From positions 225,894-289,893 of the forward strand of contig CAKRJY010000002.1 in assembly GCA_934352055.1 (NCBI GenBank): a stretch of DNA of 64,000 bases. Reading direction: 5' to 3'. Below are positions 7,476 to 15,776 of this stretch, one piece after another. Positions within the stretch are counted from its first letter, which is position 1, and each line of letters opens with the position of its first letter. The position numbers were made by a program, and so were the translations under genes. The notes beneath the pieces were generated by a model. That model saw only the letters and a list, made by a program, of their open reading frames with translations. It was not told the origin of the DNA and ran no database searches. Origin of the DNA: an uncultured Lachnospiraceae bacterium (GTDB lineage: Bacteria; Bacillota; Clostridia; Lachnospirales; Lachnospiraceae).

Positions 7476-8826
7476 ATGGTATTGGGTGATTGGAACAATT
7501 ACTTGCGTGGTGTTAGGGATAACTCTTGCTTTATATTATCATACTGCCAGGGCGCAGAGGAGCGAATTCTTATCATTGATTGCTGTTATAGTAGCTATTT
7601 GCACATTGGCAGCGACTATATTTATTGCATTGTATATCTATAATAAGGGTAAAAATGATGTAGAAGAAAACGAAGAGGCAAAAAAAGACATAGCAAAGAA
7701 ACTGATGGGCGCAGTTGTAGTAGAGGCAATTCGATGGCTCATGACAGATGTGGATGAGCGACAAGTAGGCGTTGCAAATCGAGTACGAGAGTATTTGAAC
7801 CGCTATGAGGAGACGATGGCACTGATATTGACAACTAATCAGTTAAAAATATTGTGGCAAATTGTCGAAACAGTGCAAAAGGAAATATCCGATGAAGATG
7901 GTGTTTCAATATATACCGCAGAGGAAGACAGAGAGTTTTTATTTCGAGATTGGATTAAACCAATTATGGGAAGTGAGTTTCAATGGCGATACAAAATGTG
8001 TGGTAACATCTATCAGATATTGGATCGTGAGATATATGACTTGCTACAAGCGCTGGGTGTGTATGGGACAGAAGAGAAGTATGATGATAATGTCCACCAG
8101 ATTTTAGATATATGGGATCGAATTCTATTTGAGTTGGCTGAGGGCGAATTAGATCAGAATCGAATAGATGTCACGGAAACCTATAATGTATACGAAGATG
8201 AAAACTTCAAAAAAATGTTCTCTAAAGTAGAAGATATAAGGAATGCAACAAAAATTAAATATCCAGAATCGAATCGTGATAATCAGTATGTCGCTATTTA
8301 TGATAACAATGAACTGATTGCTTATGGCGTGTTCGCCAAGGACTGTGATACATATCACAACTATGGATTGGAAGTAGGATGCAAAAGTACGAAAATATAT
8401 AAAGGCTATGTACAAGATGGGTACTATCACGGAATGGGAATAGAGTATTATAACAACGACAGAAAGAAGAACGAAGGATTTTGGATTGCCGGAGATTTAA
8501 AAGCTGGAGTAAAACATAACTGCGTGATAGAGTGTACGCAAGGTAGTTTAGAGTGGAATGCGGATAAAGGAGACTTCGATGGAACCCCAGATTGTGAAGT
8601 GGATTTATTATTTCAAATGGACGGATATTCCTTTGATGGTGGTTTGCATATGATCGAGCAGGATGTTGTGGAATCTGGTATAGATAATTATTATGTTGCA
8701 GATTATAAGTTCGCTGGGAAGAATAGTGGGCTATTTACAAATATTATCTCACTTGATGTTTTCCTTGATGCTTATTATCCTAAAGCTCTCAAGCGAATAA
8801 AAGAGTTGCAGGAATACTATGAATAA
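7462..8826 (+). CDS. Membrane protein with cytoplasmic domain and MORN-like repeats
   Basis: The start is ATG 7462 (MRKNKWYW), 6 bases after AGGAGG at 7451-7456; longer in-frame starts lie inside the FRG gene. The 454-aa product has two N-terminal membrane segments (about residues 7-24 and 33-55). A ~210-residue helical cytoplasmic region follows, then a beta-rich C-terminal part. Within that part, YKGYVQDGYYHGMGIEYYNN and the following NEGFWIAGDLKAGVKH look like MORN repeats, which usually bind membranes or proteins. It is translationally coupled to the FRG gene and to a 55-aa frame downstream. Function unknown; the layout suggests a membrane-anchored partner of the FRG protein. Confidence 0.7.
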   Translation: MRKNKWYWVIGTITCVVLGITLALYYHTARAQRSEFLSLIAVIVAICTLAATIFIALYIYNKGKNDVEENEEAKKDIAKKLMGAVVVEAIRWLMTDVDERQVGVANRVREYLNRYEETMALILTTNQLKILWQIVETVQKEISDEDGVSIYTAEEDREFLFRDWIKPIMGSEFQWRYKMCGNIYQILDREIYDLLQALGVYGTEEKYDDNVHQILDIWDRILFELAEGELDQNRIDVTETYNVYEDENFKKMFSKVEDIRNATKIKYPESNRDNQYVAIYDNNELIAYGVFAKDCDTYHNYGLEVGCKSTKIYKGYVQDGYYHGMGIEYYNNDRKKNEGFWIAGDLKAGVKHNCVIECTQGSLEWNADKGDFDGTPDCEVDLLFQMDGYSFDGGLHMIEQDVVESGIDNYYVADYKFAGKNSGLFTNIISLDVFLDAYYPKALKRIKELQEYYE

Positions 8827-8986
8827 AAATCGGATGGAAAAATCTTACCCTACGATTGAAGTTTTTGCGGGATATTCCTTTACAACGGTAAAAGGATTAC
8901 GATTTCAGTATGCAGTAAATGGAAATGAAATACAGATTAATCGAAAGAAAAAATCTGTAACAAGAAGGGGTGTGAAAGTTTGCTGA
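8819..8986 (+). CDS. 55-aa protein, possibly a truncated third gene of the FRG operon
   Basis: ATG 8819 overlaps the end of the MORN-repeat gene by 8 bases. The 55 residues (including GYSFTTVKGLRFQYAVNGNE and INRKKKSVTR) look like one end of a small beta-rich conserved protein, but they stop at Cys-TGA just before a strong terminator. AGG-like sequences upstream are weak (GCAGGAATACTATG). It may be a genuine small partner, or a decayed gene whose remainder was lost next to the Rpn pseudogene. Confidence 0.45.
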   Translation: MNKNRMEKSYPTIEVFAGYSFTTVKGLRFQYAVNGNEIQINRKKKSVTRRGVKVC

Positions 8987-8992
8987 AATTAT

Positions 8993-9043
8993 ATAGCCAT
9001 ACCAAATGCTTAGAGTAGCAAATGGTATGGCTATGCTGTTTTT
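8993..9043 (+). terminator. Intrinsic terminator of the FRG operon
   Basis: ATAGCCATACCA pairs perfectly with TGGTATGGCTAT; the inner part adds AATGC/GCAAAT pairing, and TGCTGTTTTT follows. It lies 6 bases after the 55-aa frame and so closes the operon. Confidence 0.8.
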
Positions 9044-9088
9044 CGTGTGAAGATTTATCGGACGATAATGATTTGAAGTATAATATAT

Positions 9089-9500
9089 CTACTTCTGTGA
9101 TGCCAGTTGAGCTTGTAATTCTGCGATGATGCGATCTTTTTCGGCAAGTTCCGCTTCTTGTTTCTTGATCAGATCATTCCGGTATTTTTCCTCGATTTCG
9201 GCACGTTCTCTGAAGTAGCACATATCGCGGATGGTTTGGTCAGAGTTCATGGTAAGAAGAACCTGTGCACCATCATCCATGTATTCGTTGTTTTTTGTGA
9301 TCATACGCAATTCCTCCCAAGTGGTCGCCCGGAAGAGGGAAGCCCACCTATCAATACCAAAACATTTGTCTTCTTCGGTAGCCCTGTCTATCTGTGTCAA
9401 GTCTAACACATTTAAGGAAAGTTTTCTACTGTATGTTTGTTGGGTGCGGATGTTCTGAAATACCTTTACATTATCAGAAATACCATGTATACTATACTGA
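9089..9500 (-). pseudogene. Rpn/PD-(D/E)XK-family protein, C-terminal half only
   Basis: Read on the minus strand, the frame is open from ~9500 to 9089: KVFQNIRTQQTYS, then LSLNVLDLTQIDRATEEDK, then DRWASLFRATTWEELRMITK, ending in a Glu/Lys-rich coiled coil. These are standard landmarks of the Lachnospiraceae PD-(D/E)XK transposase-like family, but the N-terminal nuclease half is absent and an in-frame stop lies beyond ~9500. The GTG at 9407-9409 is internal to the homology and not a true start. Part of it is duplicated at 5866-6066. Confidence 0.7.
9200..9402 (-). repeat. Direct repeat B, partner of 5866-6066
   Basis: A ~203-bp segment inside the Rpn-like pseudogene is repeated with a few substitutions and indels 3.3 kb upstream in the same orientation. 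The pair encloses the FRG/MORN operon. Recombination between the copies would excise it. Confidence 0.8.
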
Positions 9501-9643
9501 CACTATCTTTTTTCGTTTTTACTATATTTATTCTAAAGGGTCGTATCGATTCAGAATCTCAAGTGAGAAAATAATAGGTAAGATGAAGCATTTGTACTTG
9601 CGAACTTTCATGTAAATAACGTAAGATAAGGAGAGAGTTGTGT

Positions 9644-10636
9644 ATGGTACAGCAGAAAATAGAATTAAAACCAGATGTTGTTTTAAAACAATACTGGAAT
9701 GATAATGAACATTTTGCGGATTTTTTCAATGCAGTGTTGTTTCAAGGGGAAGTGGTAATAAAATCGCAGGATTTATGCGACGTAGATTCACAGGAAACAA
9801 CGGTAGTGGAAAATAAGAAAATGATGAAAAGTATGCAAATGACGCGGGATGTGGTGAAACTGTGTAAGCACTCTAACAAGCATAATGTTGAATTTGTTTT
9901 GCTTGGAATGGAATCACAGGAACATATTCATTATGCGATGCCTATGCGCGTGATGGGATATGATTATATAGCATACAAGAAACAATATGATGCAAACGCA
10001 AAAAATTATAAGGAAGCATCAGGTGTAACAGAGGATGAATATCTGTCACGGATGCGAAAAGCGGATAGATTTATTCCGGTGATAACAGTTGTTGTATATT
10101 ATGGGGAAAAACCGTGGGATGCAGCAACGTCTTTACATGCGATGTTAGTTTTAGAAGATGTGGTAAAACCATTTGTAAATGATTATAAGATGCAATTAGT
10201 AGAGGCACGAAAGAATAAACTTCACTTTCACAATATAAATAATCAGGATTTGTTTCAGCTGTTGGCAATTCTGCTAAATAATACAGTACAAAAGGACTTG
10301 ATAAAACAGGCGGCAATTGCATATACCAAGGAACATAAAGTAGATAAAAGTGTTGTGATCACTGCAGCAGGTGCCGCAAACTGTAAAATAGACTATAGTC
10401 AGATAGAAGCGAAAGGAGAGGTTGATATGTGTACGGTATTTGAGGAAACATGGCAAGATGGACTAAACGAAGGACTTGAGAGAGGAATAGAACGAGGGGT
10501 TTCGCAAGGAGAAAATAATATGATTTGTAAAATGTATCAGAATGGTATGGCAATTCGCGATATAGTAATTCTTACAGGGCTGACCGAAAAGCGCATACTG
10601 GAAGCACTGCGAAATGAACAGGATAGTAATGAATAA
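9644..10636 (+). CDS. Rpn-family recombination-promoting nuclease / putative transposase
   Basis: ATG 9644 (MVQQKIELKPD) follows AAGGAGAG by 8 bases; the TTG six bases earlier is too close. The 330-aa protein has the family's N-terminal block (YWNDNEHFADFFNAVLFQGE). It also has the PD-(D/E)XK core with the variant E-x-Q (FVLLGMESQEHIHYAMPMRV), the VVYYG strand, and a C-terminal amphipathic GLERGIERG stretch with a short helix-turn-helix-like end. E. coli RpnA relatives are magnesium/calcium-dependent DNA endonucleases that raise RecA-independent recombination. It is intact, unlike the related fragments nearby. The next gene overlaps its end. Confidence 0.8.
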   Translation: MVQQKIELKPDVVLKQYWNDNEHFADFFNAVLFQGEVVIKSQDLCDVDSQETTVVENKKMMKSMQMTRDVVKLCKHSNKHNVEFVLLGMESQEHIHYAMPMRVMGYDYIAYKKQYDANAKNYKEASGVTEDEYLSRMRKADRFIPVITVVVYYGEKPWDAATSLHAMLVLEDVVKPFVNDYKMQLVEARKNKLHFHNINNQDLFQLLAILLNNTVQKDLIKQAAIAYTKEHKVDKSVVITAAGAANCKIDYSQIEAKGEVDMCTVFEETWQDGLNEGLERGIERGVSQGENNMICKMYQNGMAIRDIVILTGLTEKRILEALRNEQDSNE

Positions 10637-11111
10637 AAAAAATAAATCTGTCGTATGGTTTATCATAACAGTCGTGTGGATGACGGTCATTTTTGGCTTT
10701 TCGGCACAGCCGGCAGATGTATCTACAGATACTAGTTTGCATGTGGGAATGGCAATTGGACATATGATTGTGCCGGGATTCTCGGAAATGCCAAAAGAAG
10801 AACAGATGGATTATGCAGAAAAAATAGAGTTTCCTGTGCGAAAAATGGCACATGCGACAGAGTATGCGATTTTGGGCTGTTTACTGACAAACCTATGCCT
10901 GTCGCTTTCCAGGAGAAAAGCTTACATGTGGGGATGGCTTATGGGAAGTGCTTATGCGGCAACAGACGAATTTCATCAATTGTTTGTGCCGGGGCGAAGC
11001 GGTCAGATTACAGATGTGATGCTTGACAGTGTCGGATGTCTGATTGGTTGCTTGCTGACATGTTTGATTTTACATGTTGTGAGAAAACATGCATCTTTCC
11101 AAACACGCTAA
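10629..11111 (+). CDS. VanZ-family membrane protein
   Basis: The ~160-aa product has the VanZ pattern: VRKMAHATEYAILGCLL, then YAATDEFHQLFVPGRSGQ and DVMLDSVGCLIG, with four membrane segments. ATG 10629 has AGGA five bases upstream; ATG 10614 would add five residues and has a weaker site. The gene overlaps the end of the Rpn-family gene by 8 bases. The biochemical role of most VanZ-like proteins is not established; the founding member gives low-level teicoplanin resistance in the vanA cluster. No glycopeptide resistance genes are nearby, so this is likely a housekeeping paralogue. Confidence 0.8.
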   Translation: MNKKNKSVVWFIITVVWMTVIFGFSAQPADVSTDTSLHVGMAIGHMIVPGFSEMPKEEQMDYAEKIEFPVRKMAHATEYAILGCLLTNLCLSLSRRKAYMWGWLMGSAYAATDEFHQLFVPGRSGQITDVMLDSVGCLIGCLLTCLILHVVRKHASFQTR

Positions 11112-11139
11112 ATTATGATAGAATTACAAGGATATACAA

Positions 11140-11181
11140 CGTGTGTTCGAAACCATCCACACGTAAAACAAAACTAAGGAG
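11140..11181 (+). promoter_or_regulatory. preQ1-I riboswitch
   Basis: The stem CGTGTG/CACACG encloses TTCGAAACCATCC, the typical C-rich preQ1-I loop. The A-rich tail TAAAACAAAACTAAGGAG follows. In this class the tail folds back onto the loop to form an H-type pseudoknot on binding preQ1. Here the tail contains the ribosome site AAGGAG 8 bases before the queT start, so control is probably translational, shutting QueT production when preQ1 is plentiful. Confidence 0.9.
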
Positions 11182-11189
11182 AATTAAAT

Positions 11190-11684
11190 ATGAAAAAAAC
11201 AAATGCGTTACGATTGACTCAGGCCGCAATGATTGCGGCTATTTATGTGGTGTTGACTTACTTTATCAGTGCGTTTGGATTGGCAAATGGCGCTATTCAG
11301 GTAAGAATCTCGGAGGCACTTACCATCCTTCCTATTTTTACACCGGCGGCAATCCCGGGACTGTTTGTGGGATGTCTGCTCAGTAACATTTTGACAGGCT
11401 GTATGGCACTGGATGTTGTATTTGGAAGTATTGCTACATTGATTGGAGCAGTTGGTACCTACTTACTTAGAAAGACAAAGTTTGTATTTACCTTGCCACC
11501 AGTTATCGCGAACACCATTATTGTACCGTTGGTACTACGCAATGTGTATGGTCTTGAGGATGCTGTATGGTATCTTATGTTGACCGTAGGCATTGGAGAA
11601 GTGATTTCTATATGCATTCTTGGCATGCTTTTAAAGCAGGCATTATGGAAGAATCGCTTCAAAATCTTTAAAACAGAAGAGTAA
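11190..11684 (+). CDS. queT: QueT, queuosine-precursor ECF transporter S component
   Basis: The 164-aa product has about five membrane segments and the QueT opening (LTQAAMIAAIYVVLTYF, then GAIQVRISEALTILPIF and PAAIPGLFVGCLLSN). QueT proteins are substrate-binding S components that use the shared ECF energy module (EcfA1/A2/T, not in the window) to import a queuosine precursor such as preQ0 or preQ1. The preQ1-I riboswitch directly upstream, with its ribosome site inside the switch, strongly supports the substrate class. Confidence 0.92.
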   Translation: MKKTNALRLTQAAMIAAIYVVLTYFISAFGLANGAIQVRISEALTILPIFTPAAIPGLFVGCLLSNILTGCMALDVVFGSIATLIGAVGTYLLRKTKFVFTLPPVIANTIIVPLVLRNVYGLEDAVWYLMLTVGIGEVISICILGMLLKQALWKNRFKIFKTEE

Positions 11685-11732
11685 TTCCTGCAACGCATAT
11701 GTGTTTGCAATTTAAAAAGAAAGGATAAGATT

Positions 11733-13499
11733 ATGAAAGAAATCTTGGATTTAATCCGACAGGAAATAACAGATGCTTTTGTAGCATGTGGCTACGATAA
11801 AAAATATGGAAGAGTATCGTTGTCTAACAGACCTGATCTGTGTGAGTATCAGTGTAATGGTGCCATGGCAGCAGCAAAAGAATATAAAAAAGCACCAATC
11901 GCAATTGCTACTGAGGTAAGTGAGAAGTTGCAGGACAACCCGATGTTTGAAAGTGTTATTGCCTGCCCACCGGGATTTTTGAATCTGATCTTAGACGCAG
12001 CATATCTGACAGATTATGTCAATGCGATGGCAGAAGATGAGCGTGGCGGTGTAGAAAAAGTTACAGAACCAAAGACAATTATGATCGATTACGGCGGACC
12101 AAATGTGGCAAAGCCACTTCATGTGGGACATCTTCGTTCAGCAATTATTGGTGAGAGCATCAAGCGTATCGGTAAATTCATGGGAGATAACATGATTGGT
12201 GATGTGCATCTGGGAGACTGGGGTCTGCAGATGGGACTTATTATTACAGAATTGCGCTTGCGTCAGCCAAATCTTTGCTACTTTGATTCGGATTATACTG
12301 GGGAATATCCAAGTGAGCCACCATTTACTATCAGCGAATTAGAAGAAATTTATCCGACAGCCAGTGGTAAATCAAAAGAAGATCCTGCATACAAAGAAGA
12401 AGCCATGACAGCAACGTTTGAATTGCAACATGGTAATCGTGGGTATCAGGCATTGCTTACACATATTTTAAATGTATCAGTAAGTGATTTGAAGAAAAAC
12501 TATGAGAATTTGAATGTGTCATTTGAACTGTGGAAAGGTGAATCTGATGCACAGCCATACATTCCAGACATGGTAGAGAAGATGAAAAAAGATGGTTATG
12601 CCTATGTCAGCGAGGGAGCGTTGGTTGTTGATGTAAAAGAAGACACCGATACCAAAGAAATTCCACCATGTATGATATTAAAATCAGATGGAGCATCTTT
12701 ATATGATACAACAGATCTTGCAACACTTGTATGGCGTATGGAAGACTATCATCCGGATAGTGTGATCTATGTCGTAGATAAGCGCCAGGAACTGCACTTT
12801 ATCCAGGTGTTCCGCTGCGCAAGAAAGACTGGTATTGTACCGGATACCACAGATCTTAAGTTCATTGGCTTTGGTACGATGAATGGAAAAGACGGCAAGC
12901 CGTTTAAGACCAGAGAAGGTGGCGTTATGCGTCTGGAGACATTGGTTTCTGAAATCAATGACAAGATGTATGAGAAGATTATGGAAAATAAGACAATGGA
13001 TGAAGAGGAAGCCAGAAAGACAGCACAGACGGTTGCACTTTCTGCAATCAAATATGGAGATCTTTCCAACCAGGCTTCTAAGGATTATATCTTTGACATT
13101 GATCGCTTTACTTCTTTTGAAGGAAATACAGGTCCATATATTCTCTACACCATTGTTCGTATGAAGTCTATTCTGCATAAATACGAAGAGACAGGTAAGA
13201 GCGCAGCAGGAGCTAAGATTTTAACAGCAGAGACAGAAAGCGAGAAGTCTTTGATGTTAGAGCTTGCAAAGTTTAACAGTGCAATGCGTGGTGCCTATGA
13301 AGAAAATGCACCACATAGAATCTGTGCTTATATTTATGATTTGGCAAATGCGTTTAATCATTTCTATCATGAAACAAAAATTATGGCAGAAGAGGATCAG
13401 GCAAAGCAGGCAGGCTACATTCGTTTGTTAGAAACAACAAAGAATGTGCTTGAAATCTGTATTGATTTGCTTGGATTTAGCGCACCGGAAAGAATGTAA
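11733..13499 (+). CDS. argS: Arginyl-tRNA synthetase
   Basis: The 588-aa class I synthetase attaches arginine to tRNA(Arg). It has an N-terminal Add-1-like domain, then the HIGH-type motif in GGPNVAKPLHVGHLRSAI (HVGH near residue 131). A MSK-like region near KFIGFGTMNGKDGKPFKTR follows, and a DALR anticodon-binding domain forms the C-terminal ~120 residues. Length matches the family. AGAAAGGA precedes ATG 11733. The radical SAM gene follows 2 bases after the stop. Confidence 0.96.
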   Translation: MKEILDLIRQEITDAFVACGYDKKYGRVSLSNRPDLCEYQCNGAMAAAKEYKKAPIAIATEVSEKLQDNPMFESVIACPPGFLNLILDAAYLTDYVNAMAEDERGGVEKVTEPKTIMIDYGGPNVAKPLHVGHLRSAIIGESIKRIGKFMGDNMIGDVHLGDWGLQMGLIITELRLRQPNLCYFDSDYTGEYPSEPPFTISELEEIYPTASGKSKEDPAYKEEAMTATFELQHGNRGYQALLTHILNVSVSDLKKNYENLNVSFELWKGESDAQPYIPDMVEKMKKDGYAYVSEGALVVDVKEDTDTKEIPPCMILKSDGASLYDTTDLATLVWRMEDYHPDSVIYVVDKRQELHFIQVFRCARKTGIVPDTTDLKFIGFGTMNGKDGKPFKTREGGVMRLETLVSEINDKMYEKIMENKTMDEEEARKTAQTVALSAIKYGDLSNQASKDYIFDIDRFTSFEGNTGPYILYTIVRMKSILHKYEETGKSAAGAKILTAETESEKSLMLELAKFNSAMRGAYEENAPHRICAYIYDLANAFNHFYHETKIMAEEDQAKQAGYIRLLETTKNVLEICIDLLGFSAPERM

Positions 13500-13501
13500 T
13501 T

Positions 13502-14449
13502 ATGGAATACTATTCACTGAATGCATATCTGCGCCATACGTTTGGAACGAAGGTTTATAAAATCTCCTTAGATGCAGGTTGTTCCTGCCCGAACCGGGAC
13601 GGGCTTATAGATACGAGAGGATGTATCTTCTGCTCTGCTTCCGGAAGTGGCGATTTTGCCGAACACTTGCAAATGCAAAAGATTTTACATAAGTGTCGTG
13701 ACAAGCAAGCGCTATGTGCAGCGGATGCACAAACGCTGCATCAGGCAGTACATACGCAGCTGGAGGCAGGCAAAAAGCGAGTGGAACAAAAGAATAAAGA
13801 TGGTAAATACATTGCGTATTTTCAGGCGTATACGAATACGTATGCGCCTGTTTCTTATTTAAAAGAGATTTTTCATGCAGCGATAGAAGCGGATGATATT
13901 GTGGCATTATCCATTGCAACGCGTCCGGACTGTCTGGATGTCGAGGTGTTATCTCTACTGGAAACATTGCGAGAAAGCAAACCAGTCTGGGTGGAACTGG
14001 GATTACAGACCATCCATGAAAACACGGCAAAAGACATCCGCCGCGGCTATGCACTGCCTGTTTATGATGAGGCAGTCAGACAGCTGCGAAAACGTGGCAT
14101 CGAAGTGATTACGCATGTGATTTTAGGACTTCCGAGTGAGACGAAAGATATGATGAAGGAAACAGTTGCATATGTTGGCAGCAGTGGTGTACAAGGAATC
14201 AAACTGCAGCTTCTTCATGTGTTAAAAGGAACCGATTTAGAACAGGAATATCTTGCAGGTCATTGTCCGGTATTTACGATGGAAGAATATGTAGAACTCG
14301 TAGCCGATTGTCTGGAACTATTACCAAAGGATATGGTGATTCACCGCATGACAGGAGATGGCGATAAGAAACAACTGGTAGCGCCGTTGTGGAGTGCAGA
14401 TAAAAAACGAGTGTGGAATGCATTACAAAAAGAAATAGCAAAGCGTTAG
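13502..14449 (+). CDS. Radical SAM protein, YhcC/YtqA type (TIGR01212-like)
   Basis: The 315-aa protein carries the long-spaced radical SAM cluster motif in DAGCSCPNRDGLIDTRGCIF, followed by C-S, where three cysteines would bind a 4Fe-4S cluster. Downstream are FQAYTNTYAP, ALSIATRPDCL, WVELGLQTIHE and VITHVILGLPSET, the usual Elp3-like radical SAM core blocks. Substrate unknown for this subfamily. The start is 2 bases after argS, with GGAAAG inside the argS end as ribosome site, so they are probably cotranscribed. A terminator follows at 14540. Confidence 0.88.
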   Translation: MEYYSLNAYLRHTFGTKVYKISLDAGCSCPNRDGLIDTRGCIFCSASGSGDFAEHLQMQKILHKCRDKQALCAADAQTLHQAVHTQLEAGKKRVEQKNKDGKYIAYFQAYTNTYAPVSYLKEIFHAAIEADDIVALSIATRPDCLDVEVLSLLETLRESKPVWVELGLQTIHENTAKDIRRGYALPVYDEAVRQLRKRGIEVITHVILGLPSETKDMMKETVAYVGSSGVQGIKLQLLHVLKGTDLEQEYLAGHCPVFTMEEYVELVADCLELLPKDMVIHRMTGDGDKKQLVAPLWSADKKRVWNALQKEIAKR

Positions 14450-14539
14450 GAGTGCGACATATCATTGCGATTGTATAAGTTTTACGACATGCAGACAGCT
14501 TTGTATATGTGAAATATAAAGTAAATATGTAAAAAATAT

Positions 14540-14577
14540 AAAAAGTTTTTGTCTTTTTTTTGACAAAAACTTTTTTT
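14540..14577 (+). terminator. Intrinsic terminator, probably bidirectional
   Basis: AAAAAGTTTTTGTC pairs perfectly with GACAAAAACTTTTT around an 8-T loop, with Ts continuing after the stem. It ends the argS/radical SAM transcript and insulates the atp operon. Confidence 0.75.
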
Positions 14578-14715
14578 GTTGAAAATCATCTCTTTTTTTA
14601 ACAAAAAAACAATGTGTAATTTGCACAAAAGAAAAAACAAAAAATAGCAAAAGTAAGGATAATGTACATGAAAAAATACAAAGAAATCATGAGAAAAAGT
14701 GCGTAATGGTAAAGA

Positions 14716-14744
14716 TTGACAATGAAATTTTGCAAGATTAAAAT
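14716..14744 (+). promoter_or_regulatory. Sigma-A-type promoter of the atp operon
   Basis: TTGACA (14716-14721) is followed after exactly 17 bases by TAAAAT (14739-14744). It lies ~50 bases upstream of the atpB start and is the only strong match in the gap. Confidence 0.7.
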
Positions 14745-14794
14745 CGTTACGTAAATTAAGAAAAATACTATTTTTTAAGAAAGGAGGTATACAG

Positions 14795-15481
14795 ATGGAT
14801 GCTCTGGTAAATGGTCTGATGGAAGAGTTAAACTGTGAGACAGTCTTTACCATTCCACTATTTGGAGGAATTCCCATTTATGAATCTGTTGTTGTTACAT
14901 GGATTATCATGGCAGTGCTTGCAGTTGTTTTCTTCTTATTAGGAAGAAACTTAAGCATACAGAATCCGGGACGAAGACAGATTGTTGTGGAAACAGGCGT
15001 AAAGTTCTTACACGACTTTTTTGATGAGACCGTAGGAGAGAAAGGAAAAGCATATATTCCATATCTCTCTGCTGTAGCCATCTACATTGGTGTGGCGAAT
15101 CTGATAGGTCTTTTGGGATTCAAACCACCAACGAAGGATATGAATGTCACTGCGGCATTGGCACTGATGAGTATTATATTAATCCAGGTATCAAGCATAC
15201 GTGCGAAAGGCACAAAAGGTTGGGTAAAAAGTTTTGCAGAACCGATGCCGGTCGTTTTACCGATTAATATACTGGAACTATTTATTAAGCCATTGTCCCT
15301 ATGTATGCGACTGTTTGGTAACGTTTTAGGTTCTTTTGTTATCATGGAGCTTTTGAAAATGGTTGTACCGGCAGTTGTACCGGCAGTATTTAGCTGCTAT
15401 TTTGATATTTTTGATGGTCTGATACAAGCGTATGTATTTGTATTCCTGACCGGGTTGTTCATAAAGGAAGCAACCGAATAA
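14795..15481 (+). CDS. atpB: F1Fo ATP synthase subunit a
   Basis: The 228-aa membrane subunit forms the ion half-channels against the c-ring. The conserved segments include KPLSLCMRLFGNVLGSFV, containing the essential arginine (MRLFGN), and a C-terminal QAYVFVFLTGLFIKEATE typical of the family. AAAGGAGGT lies 7 bases before ATG 14795. It is the first gene of atpBEFHAGDC. No atpI-like gene precedes it. Confidence 0.95.
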   Translation: MDALVNGLMEELNCETVFTIPLFGGIPIYESVVVTWIIMAVLAVVFFLLGRNLSIQNPGRRQIVVETGVKFLHDFFDETVGEKGKAYIPYLSAVAIYIGVANLIGLLGFKPPTKDMNVTAALALMSIILIQVSSIRAKGTKGWVKSFAEPMPVVLPINILELFIKPLSLCMRLFGNVLGSFVIMELLKMVVPAVVPAVFSCYFDIFDGLIQAYVFVFLTGLFIKEATE

Positions 15482-15519
15482 ACAAAATAAAAATATGTAA
15501 TGAAAAAGGAGAAAAAATT

Positions 15520-15750
15520 ATGTCAGCAACATTATTAGTAGCAATTGGAGCAGGTGTAGCCGTTTTAACAGGTATTGGAGCAGGTCTTGGTATTGGTAAA
15601 GCAACCAGTTCTGCAGTAGACGCAATCGCAAGACAGCCGGAAGCAGAAAGCAAGATTTCTAAGTCACTTCTTTTAGGATGTGCGCTTGCAGAGGCAACTG
15701 CTATTTATGGTTTCGTAATTGCCCTTTTGATCATCCTCTTCTTAGGCTAA
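15520..15750 (+). CDS. atpE: F1Fo ATP synthase subunit c
   Basis: The 76-aa hairpin has two membrane helices joined by the polar loop ARQPEA (residues 37-42). The ion-binding glutamate is E58 in LAEATAIYGF. In Na+-type c subunits such as that of Ilyobacter tartaricus, a glutamine in helix 1 and a serine after the glutamate help bind Na+. Here the aligned positions are I25 and A59, with T60 kept. The set of Na+ ligands is thus incomplete, which favours proton coupling, though this is inference. Confidence 0.95.
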   Translation: MSATLLVAIGAGVAVLTGIGAGLGIGKATSSAVDAIARQPEAESKISKSLLLGCALAEATAIYGFVIALLIILFLG

Positions 15751-15776
15751 AAAGTAAGTGAAAGGAAGGCACAGTT

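Larger units (their letters stand above)
14450..14794 (+). other. Intergenic region before the ATP synthase operon
   Basis: This 345-base gap holds the terminator at 14540-14577, an A-rich stretch (14580-14700) with no supported gene, and the promoter at 14716-14744. AAAGGAGG lies just before atpB. Confidence 0.7.

Noticed and set aside
9158..9458. Plus-strand open frames over the Rpn-like relic
   Set aside because: The conserved family sequence is read on the minus strand; the plus-strand frames are shadows.
10629..11111. Glycopeptide resistance cluster suggested by VanZ
   Set aside because: No vanHAX or regulator genes nearby; VanZ-like proteins are common in Firmicutes.
12699..13178. 159-codon open frame on the strand opposite argS
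   Set aside because: It is a shadow of a strongly supported argS, has no ribosome site and its composition is unlike a protein (many Cys, His and Ile).
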